6,569 bases of DNA from Candidatus Omnitrophota bacterium (GTDB taxonomy: Bacteria > Omnitrophota > Gorgyraeia > Zapsychrales > JANLHA01). The position numbers and the translations under genes were made by a program. The notes beneath the pieces are model-generated. The model searched no databases. It saw nothing but the letters and a program-made list of their open reading frames with translations, and had not been told where the DNA came from. The stretch spans positions 1 to 6,569 of the forward strand of contig JANLHA010000017.1 in the NCBI GenBank assembly GCA_024653845.1. The letters are read 5' to 3'. Shown here piece by piece: positions 1 to 5,823 of this stretch. Positions within the stretch are counted from its first letter, which is position 1. Each line of letters opens with the position of its first letter.

Positions 1-1628
1 ATAAAAAGCATAGCAACCTTATCGACTGGATTTGTGAAGTTTTGGGCTCTCGTTGGGTAGAGAATGCTTTCAAAAATCGACTTTGCCATCGTTTAGCAGA
101 ATTTTATTCTATTCATACATTGCTCTATCGTATCCAATCGTTATTTCCTGCAGATCAATTTATCTTTTATCCTCGAGTTAATGTGCAATTGTATCAAGAC
201 ATGAAAAATCTCGTAGAGGACGCGGGAGGTCAGCTTTTTGAGATCCAAAAGTTTCGTTTGTCTTGGCGGTCACGATGGATCAGTTGGATAGAAAATGCAG
301 TTCAGGAGATTTATGTTCTCCTTATCATTTTGGTTCAATGGGGGGGCAGTTTATTGCTGCTGGCACATAAAAAGAGGAGCAAAAAGCCCGTTAAAGATTA
401 TCAATTAGCAATTTTGGTCATTGCCCCTCAAAGGCAATTGAATCCTAATCAGCGCCGGGCTGATTTTTTAGTGGATGATCGCAAAGTTTTTTCAAAAGAT
501 ACAATTTATTTTACCCAGACTGACTTGACAGAAGTTCAAAAAGAAGCTCTTAAAAATTTGGGCAATTCTTATGCCGTCCCCAGAGCCAAAGATTTTTTTG
601 GAGGTTTCACTTGGTGGAACAAGCTTTTAGGCAAAGCCCTTCTATTTAGAAATTTATTAGCGTATGAAGAAATTAAATTGACTTACATAGTTTTATCCAG
701 ATATCTCATATGGAAGGAAGTTCTTTCTCAATTTCGAATTGGTCATTTTGTAACTCACTGTGATTTTGGTGCCCCCCATATTGGCCGTAATATTGCTTTG
801 CAACAAGCAGGAGTACAAACATGGTATTTTACAGACGCGGTCAATTATCCGGGATTGGCCAAAACGAATCCTTATGGAAAACCATGTCGTCATCCTTTCT
901 GGACATATCTAACCTATGACCATTTTGTCACTTGGGCTGACTTTGCTGTAAATTTTTTCTCGAGTCATCCCCAAAGTATTCAAAATTATCATGTGGTTGG
1001 ATGCTTGTGGGCTTCTTGTTTCCAGACTCCAAAAGAGGAAAACAAGCCATATCAGAAAGAGTTCCTTATCGCTGTATTTGATACTGGCTATACCCTGAAT
1101 GGCGATGGTTGTTTTGAAGAAGGGATTGCTTTTGCAAAAGATATATTAAAATTGGCTGACGATTTTCCTGACAGTTTGATTTTATTTAAACAAAAGTTTG
1201 CCGGTCCAGAACCTTTTTTGAGAACCGATCAAGTCTTAGGACGTCAATTGGTTGAGGAATATCAGAAAATGCAGAGTCATCCACGAATTAAATTTTTATC
1301 TCATGAAAAGTCTCCGGCAGAAGTTATTGGTATGAGCGATTTAACCGTTTCATTTCCTTTCACCTCAACTACTTTTGAAGCCTTGAGTATGAATAAATTT
1401 GGATTATGGCATGATCCTTGCGATCTCTACAGAAATAGCATGTATGGCCGTACAGGAGAGCTGACAACACACGGTTATGCCCAATTGAAAAATAAAATTG
1501 CTGAAATCAAAGATAAAGGTACAAAGAATCTCGATGATATATTTTATGCAAATCCAGAGTTATTTGATCCTTATCATGATGGGAAGGCTTTAGAACGATT
1601 TCAAGATCTTTTGTTAACGGAAACGTAA
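1..1628 (+). CDS. Polysaccharide biosynthesis PFTS-motif protein, 5' end outside the window
   Basis: Large protein of a poorly characterised family found in surface-glycan loci. A TTG at 42 could start a 528-residue protein, but the frame stays open leftwards to base 3 with plausible coding sequence (…NLIDWICEV before that TTG) and no Shine-Dalgarno precedes 42, so I treat the gene as 5'-partial. Residues below are numbered from the TTG. A hydrophobic stretch at about 91-108 ([18 protein letters not shown]), followed by a basic run (KKRSKK), could be a membrane anchor. The C-terminal part carries [12 protein letters not shown], with the PFTS motif at 439-442. Its surroundings (a '[11 protein letters not shown]' helix before it, 'GLWHDP' after it) resemble the donor-side region of GT-B-fold glycosyltransferases, so glycan transfer or modification is an inference, not a demonstrated role. 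The TAA stop lies 8 bases before rfbA, so the genes are probably co-transcribed. It is clearly more AT-rich than the genes downstream. Confidence 0.72.
   Translation, partial: KKHSNLIDWICEVLGSRWVENAFKNRLCHRLAEFYSIHTLLYRIQSLFPADQFIFYPRVNVQLYQDMKNLVEDAGGQLFEIQKFRLSWRSRWISWIENAVQEIYVLLIILVQWGGSLLLLAHKKRSKKPVKDYQLAILVIAPQRQLNPNQRRADFLVDDRKVFSKDTIYFTQTDLTEVQKEALKNLGNSYAVPRAKDFFGGFTWWNKLLGKALLFRNLLAYEEIKLTYIVLSRYLIWKEVLSQFRIGHFVTHCDFGAPHIGRNIALQQAGVQTWYFTDAVNYPGLAKTNPYGKPCRHPFWTYLTYDHFVTWADFAVNFFSSHPQSIQNYHVVGCLWASCFQTPKEENKPYQKEFLIAVFDTGYTLNGDGCFEEGIAFAKDILKLADDFPDSLILFKQKFAGPEPFLRTDQVLGRQLVEEYQKMQSHPRIKFLSHEKSPAEVIGMSDLTVSFPFTSTTFEALSMNKFGLWHDPCDLYRNSMYGRTGELTTHGYAQLKNKIAEIKDKGTKNLDDIFYANPELFDPYHDGKALERFQDLLLTET
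340..346 (+). repeat. G7 homopolymer tract inside the PFTS-motif gene
   Basis: Seven consecutive G in the codons TGG GGG GGC, encoding Trp-Gly-Gly within the hydrophobic segment of the first protein. The surrounding gene is AT-rich and the window's other 7-base runs are A or T, so this tract stands out. A gain or loss of one G would frameshift the protein early. Whether it varies cannot be seen from one sequence. Confidence 0.6.
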
Positions 1629-1632
1629 GGAA
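1627..1632 (+). promoter_or_regulatory. Ribosome binding site of rfbA
   Basis: AAGGAA overlaps the stop of the upstream gene and sits only 4 bases before ATG 1637. The site supports this start and close translational linkage with the preceding gene. Confidence 0.6.
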
Positions 1633-1636
1633 TTTT

Positions 1637-2500
1637 ATGAAGGGAATCATTCTTGCAGGAGGAAAAGGAACGCGATTGTATCCGATCACGAAAGCGGTTT
1701 GTAAACAGCTTTTACCGGTTTATGATAAGCCTCTCATTTATTATCCTTTGTCCATCTTGATGTTTGCGGGCATTCGAGAGATTTTGTTAATTTCGACACC
1801 CAAAGATCTCCCAAGATTTCAAGATTTGTTTGGTGATGGGAGTGATCTTGGTTTAAAGCTATCTTACGCGGCGCAATCTCGTCCTGCAGGCATTGCGGAA
1901 GCTTTTCTGATTGGAGAAAAATTCATTGGTTCTGATTCGGTCTGTTTGATCCTTGGTGACAATATTTTTTATGGCCATGGTTTGCCGGAAATTTTACAAG
2001 AGGCCTCGGCGAGCGTTGATCAAGGGGCGGTTGTTCTCGCTTATCCGGTAAGAGATGCCGCAAGATATGGAGTGGTGGAATTCGATCAAGATTTCAAAAT
2101 TCTATCTCTCGAAGAAAAACCTCAACAGCCCAGATCCAATTGGGCTGTGACTGGGCTGTACTTTTATAATCATGATGTTGTGAAAATCACGCGTGATCTC
2201 AAGCCTTCTGCCCGAGGAGAGTTGGAGATTACCGATGTGAATAAAGAATATTTGAGGCGTGGAGCCTTGCAGGTGAAATTGTTAGGGCGAGGATATGCCT
2301 GGCTTGATACGGGGACATATGACTCTTTGATTGATTCGGCGATGTTCATTAAGACGATTGAGGAGAGGCAAGGGTTGAAAATTGGATGCGTCGAGGAAGT
2401 CGCTTATCGAAAAGGATATATCACAGCTGATCAGCTCAGAATTCTTGCCGGTCGAAGTCGCACGAGCTATAGCGAATATTTATTAAGAATTCTTGAGTAG
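1637..2500 (+). CDS. rfbA: Glucose-1-phosphate thymidylyltransferase RfbA (RmlA)
   Basis: Catalyses dTTP + glucose-1-phosphate to dTDP-glucose + pyrophosphate, the first step of dTDP-deoxysugar synthesis in the cytoplasm. The 287-residue product has the usual length of the short RmlA type. The N-terminal nucleotide-binding signature GGKGTRLYP (residues 8-16) continues into [10 protein letters not shown] (23-32). LGDNIFYG (106-113) supplies the probable metal-binding Asp108, LEEKP lies at 158-162, GLYFY at 173-177, and ARGELEITD at 192-200. [10 protein letters not shown] (222-231) contains Asp224, the probable second metal ligand by family comparison. All hallmark motifs are intact, so the enzyme should be active. 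ATG 1637 is the family-typical start (MKGIILAGG). This is the first gene of the nucleotide-sugar block. In this family the end-product nucleotide sugar often inhibits the enzyme; nothing in the sequence addresses that here. Confidence 0.97.
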   Translation: MKGIILAGGKGTRLYPITKAVCKQLLPVYDKPLIYYPLSILMFAGIREILLISTPKDLPRFQDLFGDGSDLGLKLSYAAQSRPAGIAEAFLIGEKFIGSDSVCLILGDNIFYGHGLPEILQEASASVDQGAVVLAYPVRDAARYGVVEFDQDFKILSLEEKPQQPRSNWAVTGLYFYNHDVVKITRDLKPSARGELEITDVNKEYLRRGALQVKLLGRGYAWLDTGTYDSLIDSAMFIKTIEERQGLKIGCVEEVAYRKGYITADQLRILAGRSRTSYSEYLLRILE

Positions 2501-2525
2501 GGTCGAGATTGATGATCAATCGAGC

Positions 2526-2532
2526 AAAGGAG
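2526..2532 (+). promoter_or_regulatory. Strong ribosome binding site fixing the GNAT start at 2539
   Basis: AAAGGAG lies 6 bases before ATG 2539, near-ideal spacing. The frame is open further upstream (TTG 2509, ATG 2512), but those starts have only a weak TAGGG-like sequence before them, and the extra ten residues (MMINRAKEKV) look unlike GNAT N-termini. I therefore place the start at 2539. Confidence 0.7.
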
Positions 2533-2538
2533 AAAGTT

Positions 2539-3069
2539 ATGTTCAAACATAGTGATCTGATTATGCGCACGGTCGAAGAAGGAGACTTGGAGAAAATGCG
2601 CAAATTGCGTAATGATCCGTCCACATGGACCATGTTAGAGCATGTTAATTTTATTGATGCTGAGGCCCAGCGACAGTGGTTCCAAAAAATTCGTTCGGCA
2701 AGTACAGATCGTCGCTATTATATCCTTTGTGATGATCAAAATGATTTTATCGGAATTGTTCGAAGCGATCAAATTGATCAAGCTAATCGTAGCATCCGGA
2801 TTGGCGTGGATATTGTTCCTGAATTGCGCGGGAAGGGATTTGGTTCTCGGGCATTTCAATTGTTAAAGAAATTTTGTTTTGACTATTTGAATATGCATCG
2901 CGTATGGTTGGCGGTCCTCGAGACCAATAAGGTCGCTTTAGCTTTGTATAAGAAACAGGGCTTTAAAAAAGAAGGTATCTATCGGAGTGCGGTTTTTCGG
3001 GACGGAAAATACCTTGATTACATCATCATGTCTATTCTTGAAGATGAATATCGAGCAAAACGTTTATGA
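2539..3069 (+). CDS. GNAT-family N-acetyltransferase, probably acting on a nucleotide-linked amino sugar
   Basis: A 176-residue single-domain GNAT protein of the RimJ/RimL/PseH-like type. It should transfer an acetyl group from acetyl-CoA to an amine. The acetyl-CoA pyrophosphate loop is RGKGFG (residues 97-102), following a beta strand of the form IRIGVDIVPE (87-96). The C-terminal half carries the usual N-(x)n-ALxLYxKxGF element: Asn130, Tyr137 and Gly141-Phe142, then EG and a final 'DGKYLDYIIMSIL' strand. The N-terminus (LRNDPSTW) resembles PseH, which N-acetylates a UDP-4-amino sugar. Lying between rfbA and rfbC and upstream of two DegT-type proteins, its likeliest substrate is the amino group of a dTDP-amino-6-deoxyhexose (compare WecD in enterobacterial common antigen synthesis); this is inference from context. 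A protein or other small-molecule substrate remains possible. The 38-base gap from rfbA is the widest between genes here. Confidence 0.82.
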   Translation: MFKHSDLIMRTVEEGDLEKMRKLRNDPSTWTMLEHVNFIDAEAQRQWFQKIRSASTDRRYYILCDDQNDFIGIVRSDQIDQANRSIRIGVDIVPELRGKGFGSRAFQLLKKFCFDYLNMHRVWLAVLETNKVALALYKKQGFKKEGIYRSAVFRDGKYLDYIIMSILEDEYRAKRL

Positions 3070-3079
3070 TTGAAATTTT

Positions 3080-3652
3080 ATGTCTTTTCACTTTCAAAAG
3101 TTAGATATTCCTGACCTTGCTCTCATTAAGCCCGAGATCTTTGAAGATGAACGAGGTTTCTTTATTGAAACCTATAAGCGTTCTGACTTTCTTGCTGCCA
3201 ATATTCAAAGCGAGTTCATTCAAGATAATCATTCCAAGTCGATTGGAAAAGTTTTGCGGGGACTGCATTTTCAACTTCCGCCGCACGTTCAAGCCAAACT
3301 GGTGCGTTGCACGCGCGGTGAAATATTTGATGTGGCCGTGGATCTGCGGAGAGGGTCTCCAACTTATGGCAAGCATTGTTCTGTTGTTCTTTCTGAAGAG
3401 AACAAGAAGATGTTGTATGTCCCCGTCGGTTTTGCTCATGGTTTTTTTACGTTGAGCCATACCACCGAGGTTTGCTATAAGGTCAGCGCTCTTTATCGTG
3501 CTGAGAGCGAACGAGGGATCATGTGGAATGATCAAGATTTGAATATTCCTTGGCCGGAATCTCACCCTGTGCTTTCTCAACGAGATCAGCAATGGCCTGT
3601 TTTAAAAGATTTTGATTCACCCTTTACCTATTTTGCAAAGGAAACGCACTGA
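3080..3652 (+). CDS. rfbC: dTDP-4-dehydrorhamnose 3,5-epimerase RfbC (RmlC)
   Basis: Epimerises C3 and C5 of dTDP-4-keto-6-deoxy-D-glucose to give the L-lyxo 4-keto sugar, the precursor of dTDP-L-rhamnose and several L-amino sugars. The product is 190 residues, normal for this cupin-fold family. Visible signatures are FEDERGFFIETY (21-32), QDNHSKS (48-54), RGLHFQ (60-65), LVRCTRGEIFDVAVDLR (74-90), PVGFAHGF (115-122) and RGIMWND (145-151). By comparison with the family, His63 and Asp169 (in VLSQRD) are the probable catalytic pair and Tyr133 the candidate proton donor; Arg60 and Lys73 are also in place. Nothing suggests loss of activity. The start ATG 3080 matches the family N-terminus but has no convincing Shine-Dalgarno, so its translation may depend on ribosomes finishing the GNAT gene 10 bases upstream. 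Confidence 0.96.
   Translation: MSFHFQKLDIPDLALIKPEIFEDERGFFIETYKRSDFLAANIQSEFIQDNHSKSIGKVLRGLHFQLPPHVQAKLVRCTRGEIFDVAVDLRRGSPTYGKHCSVVLSEENKKMLYVPVGFAHGFFTLSHTTEVCYKVSALYRAESERGIMWNDQDLNIPWPESHPVLSQRDQQWPVLKDFDSPFTYFAKETH
3637..3642 (+). promoter_or_regulatory. Ribosome binding site of rfbB, inside the end of rfbC
   Basis: AAAGGA lies 11 bases before ATG 3654. It supports starting rfbB at 3654 (MKILVTGGAG) rather than at the in-frame TTG 3612, which would add 14 residues unlike any dehydratase N-terminus. Confidence 0.55.
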
Positions 3653-3653
3653 T

Positions 3654-4664
3654 ATGAAAATTCTTGTGACAGGTGGTGCGGGTTTTATTGGATCCAATTT
3701 CATTCTTTATTGGATGAAGAATCACCCCCAAGATGACGTTATTAACTTTGACGCGTTGACTTATGCTGGGAATTTGAAGAATCTCTCGTCGATTGAGAAT
3801 CACTCGCGCTATCGGTTTATTCAGGGTGATATCACGGATTCCGATGTCGTGACTCAAGCGATACAAGGGGTGGAGACCGTTGTGCATTTTGCAGCAGAAT
3901 CGCATGTGGATCGTTCGATTTTGGGACCAGCCATTTTTACAAAAACAAATATCTTAGGAACCCAGGTTCTTTTGGATGCGGCTTTGGCTGCGGGAGTGAA
4001 GCGTTTTCATCATGTGTCGACGGATGAAGTCTTTGGGGCTTTAGAATTGAAAAGCAAGGACAAATTTGACGAACAAACTCCCTATGATCCTCGCAGTCCT
4101 TACGCCGCAAGTAAAGCGGCTTCGGATCATTTGGTGCGCGCCTATTTTCATACGTATGGATTGCCGGTGACGATCACCAATTGTTCCAATAATTACGGGC
4201 CGTTTCAATACCCTGAAAAATTGATTTCTTTGGCCATCACGAATATTTTGGAAGGTAAAAAAATTCCTGTCTATGGGGATGGATTATATGTACGAGATTG
4301 GTTATACGTGGAAGATCATTGTCGGGCCATTGATCTTGTGCTTTCCCAAGCTCAGCCAGGAGAGACGTATTGCGTTGGAGGGCTGACCGAAGACATTTCT
4401 AACCGAGACGTGATTAAGCTGATTCTCAAAGATATGGGCAAAGCTGATTCGATGATGGAACCTGTCAAAGACCGACCGGGTCATGATCGTCGCTATGCGA
4501 TGGATTGGAGTAAAATCCATCGAGAGCTGGGATGGAAGCCTTCGCATGATTTTGAAACGTATTTGAAACAAACCATTGAATGGTATCGTCAAGAGAAGGC
4601 TTGGTGGCAACCGATCAAAAGTGGGGAATATCAGAACTATTATCGTGCGCAATATGCCAAATGA
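3654..4664 (+). CDS. rfbB: dTDP-glucose 4,6-dehydratase RfbB (RmlB)
   Basis: NAD+-dependent conversion of dTDP-glucose to dTDP-4-keto-6-deoxy-D-glucose, the branch-point intermediate for rhamnose and amino-6-deoxy sugars. It is a 336-residue extended short-chain dehydrogenase. The Rossmann loop GGAGFIG is at 7-13. DALTYAGNL (33-41) is typical of RmlB, and HFAAESHVDRS (78-88) follows. The catalytic triplet Thr123-Asp124-Glu125 sits in VSTDEVFG, and Tyr150 and Lys154 form the YxxxK pair in SPYAASK. NCSNNYGPFQYPEKLI (186-201) and the YGDG-x-Y-VRDWLYVEDH region (from about 207) are the usual sugar-nucleotide binding segments. All key residues are present. The gene begins one base after the rfbC stop, so translation of the two is probably coupled. 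Length and motifs favour RmlB over UDP-glucose epimerases or UDP-GlcNAc dehydratases. Confidence 0.97.
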   Translation: MKILVTGGAGFIGSNFILYWMKNHPQDDVINFDALTYAGNLKNLSSIENHSRYRFIQGDITDSDVVTQAIQGVETVVHFAAESHVDRSILGPAIFTKTNILGTQVLLDAALAAGVKRFHHVSTDEVFGALELKSKDKFDEQTPYDPRSPYAASKAASDHLVRAYFHTYGLPVTITNCSNNYGPFQYPEKLISLAITNILEGKKIPVYGDGLYVRDWLYVEDHCRAIDLVLSQAQPGETYCVGGLTEDISNRDVIKLILKDMGKADSMMEPVKDRPGHDRRYAMDWSKIHRELGWKPSHDFETYLKQTIEWYRQEKAWWQPIKSGEYQNYYRAQYAK

Positions 4665-4674
4665 TTTGTTGTCC

Positions 4675-4719
4675 AAGAAAGTTGTTATGAACGAAGGTAT
4701 GAGAAAAAAAGTTGTGATG
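4675..4719 (+). repeat. Imperfect 15-base direct repeat across the start of the first DegT gene
   Basis: AAGAAAGTTGTTATG (4675-4689) recurs as AAAAAAGTTGTGATG (4705-4719), 13 of 15 bases matching, offset by 30 bases and in the same frame. Both copies encode a Lys-Lys-Val-Val-Met string and each ends in an in-frame ATG. It leaves the translation start ambiguous and may be a small in-frame duplication. Confidence 0.5.
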
Positions 4720-5808
4720 TTTTGCCCTTACATTGCCGATTCGGTCAGTGCTCGGGTGAACCAAGTTTTAACCAGTCGATGGGTGGGCCAAGGCGCGTTG
4801 GTTGATGAGTTTGAAAAAAGCGTCGAGACAAGTTTAAAGATCCCCCATGTTGTAGCACTTAATACGTCGACATCAGCGATCCGATTGGCATTGACTCTTT
4901 GTGGGGTGGGGCCAGGAGATGAAGTCATTTCAACACCGATGACTTGCACACAGACCAATCATCCTATTTTGGAACAATTTGCCAAGCCCGTTTTTACAGA
5001 CATTCAGTATGAAAGTGGCAATATGGATCCGAGAGATATTGAGCATCGCATCACGTCTAAAACCAAAGCCATCCTTTGTGCTCATTGGGGAGGGCAACCT
5101 GCCGATTTGGATGAGATTCATTCCGTCGCTCGACGATATCGGCTTCCTGTGATTGAAGATGCGTCGGAAGCACTTGGAGCAATGTATCAAGGAAAACCGA
5201 TAGGAAGCATTTCTTCCTTCGCCGCATTTTCTTTTCAGGCGGTCCAGATCATCACGACAGGAGAAGGTGGGGCCTTGGCGATCTTGAATGAAGAGCACAA
5301 GCGTTTGGCCAAAGTGCTTCGATTCAGCGGAATTGATCGTGAGCGACGCACACCAAACATTTTGGGTTATTTTGATTTTGATATCACGTCGGTGGGATAT
5401 TCTTATTACATGACGAATCTTGCAGCGGCGATCGGCTTGGAAAATATCAAGTCTTTAGAATTCCAGTTGAAACATCGACGAAAAATCGCAGATCAATATC
5501 GAAAGAGTTTTTTAGGAATTCCCGGAATTACGCTTTTGGATTTTAAAACAGACCGGGAACCGGCGTATCATTTTTTTACGATGCATGTTCAGAAGCGAGA
5601 AGATTTCTGTCGCAAAATGAAATCTTCTGGCATCGAAGTTTCGGTGGTTCATGACCGCAATGACATTTATAGTGCTTTTGGAGACCGAAGAAAAGATTTG
5701 AAAGGGCTTGAAAAGTTTCATGCCTCTTATATTGGATTGCCCACCCACATGCATTTGTCCGACGAGGATGTCGATCATATCATTGCAACGGTGAAGTCGG
5801 GTTGGTAG
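4687..5808 (+). CDS. DegT/DnrJ/EryC1/StrS-family protein lacking the catalytic lysine (Gln187)
   Basis: Has the full fold-type I sugar aminotransferase architecture (373 residues, normal length), but the PLP-lysine position is Gln. Visible motifs: SRWVGQG near residues 30-36, NTSTSAIRLAL in the phosphate-binding region, AKPVFTDI, VIEDASEALGA with Asp158 (the pyridine-nitrogen ligand in the family), and FSFQAVQIITTGEGG. In this last motif the usual pattern FSFxxxK-x4-GEGG has Gln187, codon CAG at 5245-5247, for Lys. The later family motif, usually of the form GYN/KYxMT, reads GYSYYMT (Ser239, Tyr241). Without Lys no internal aldimine can form, so ordinary transamination by this chain alone is unlikely. 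The dehydratases of this family (ColD, SpnQ, E1) have His here, which is also absent. Start: ATG 4687 has AAGAAAG 5 bases upstream; in-frame ATGs at 4654, 4699 and 4717 are alternatives. It is a close paralogue of the next gene, from which it is 15 bases away. Possible roles are a partner subunit, a diverged enzyme or a damaged copy. Confidence 0.88.
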   Translation: MNEGMRKKVVMFCPYIADSVSARVNQVLTSRWVGQGALVDEFEKSVETSLKIPHVVALNTSTSAIRLALTLCGVGPGDEVISTPMTCTQTNHPILEQFAKPVFTDIQYESGNMDPRDIEHRITSKTKAILCAHWGGQPADLDEIHSVARRYRLPVIEDASEALGAMYQGKPIGSISSFAAFSFQAVQIITTGEGGALAILNEEHKRLAKVLRFSGIDRERRTPNILGYFDFDITSVGYSYYMTNLAAAIGLENIKSLEFQLKHRRKIADQYRKSFLGIPGITLLDFKTDREPAYHFFTMHVQKREDFCRKMKSSGIEVSVVHDRNDIYSAFGDRRKDLKGLEKFHASYIGLPTHMHLSDEDVDHIIATVKSGW

Positions 5809-5811
5809 TTG

Positions 5812-5817
5812 AAGGAG
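5812..5817 (+). promoter_or_regulatory. Strong ribosome binding site of the second DegT gene
   Basis: AAGGAG lies 6 bases before ATG 5824, in the 15-base gap after the first DegT gene. It is better than the sites before rfbC or the first DegT gene. It settles the start of a gene that has no stop codon in the window. Confidence 0.7.
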
Positions 5818-5823
5818 AATAGG

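Noticed and set aside
42..44. TTG 42 as the true start of the first gene
   Set aside because: No Shine-Dalgarno precedes it, and the frame continues upstream to the window edge with ordinary protein-like sequence.
525..553. TTGACA at 525-530 as a promoter -35 element inside the PFTS gene
   Set aside because: The hexamer at 17-base spacing (TCTTAA, 548-553) matches the -10 consensus at only 3 of 6 positions, and the site is deep inside a coding region with no gene start nearby.
2507..2521. Dyad GATTGAT-G-ATCAATC between rfbA and the GNAT gene, possible operator or hairpin
   Set aside because: The arms are 7 bases and AT-rich, a 1-base loop is impossible in RNA (5 pairs with a 5-base loop would be weak), no U tract follows, and GATC/ATTGATC strings are frequent in this window.
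3066..3104. ATGA overlap at the GNAT stop opening a 12-codon frame across the rfbC start
   Set aside because: It runs into rfbC in another frame rather than ending at its start, so it has no evident coupling role; it probably follows from the TTA-TGA stop context.
3101..3592. 163-codon - strand open frame opposite rfbC, and a + strand frame at 3117-3455
   Set aside because: Both overlap the full-length rfbC, whose motifs are all intact, and neither encodes a recognisable protein.
4701..4711. A-AAA-AAA-G slippery string as a programmed frameshift site
   Set aside because: It lies within the first few codons of the DegT gene, between alternative in-frame ATGs, with no evident downstream structure and no useful product in another frame.
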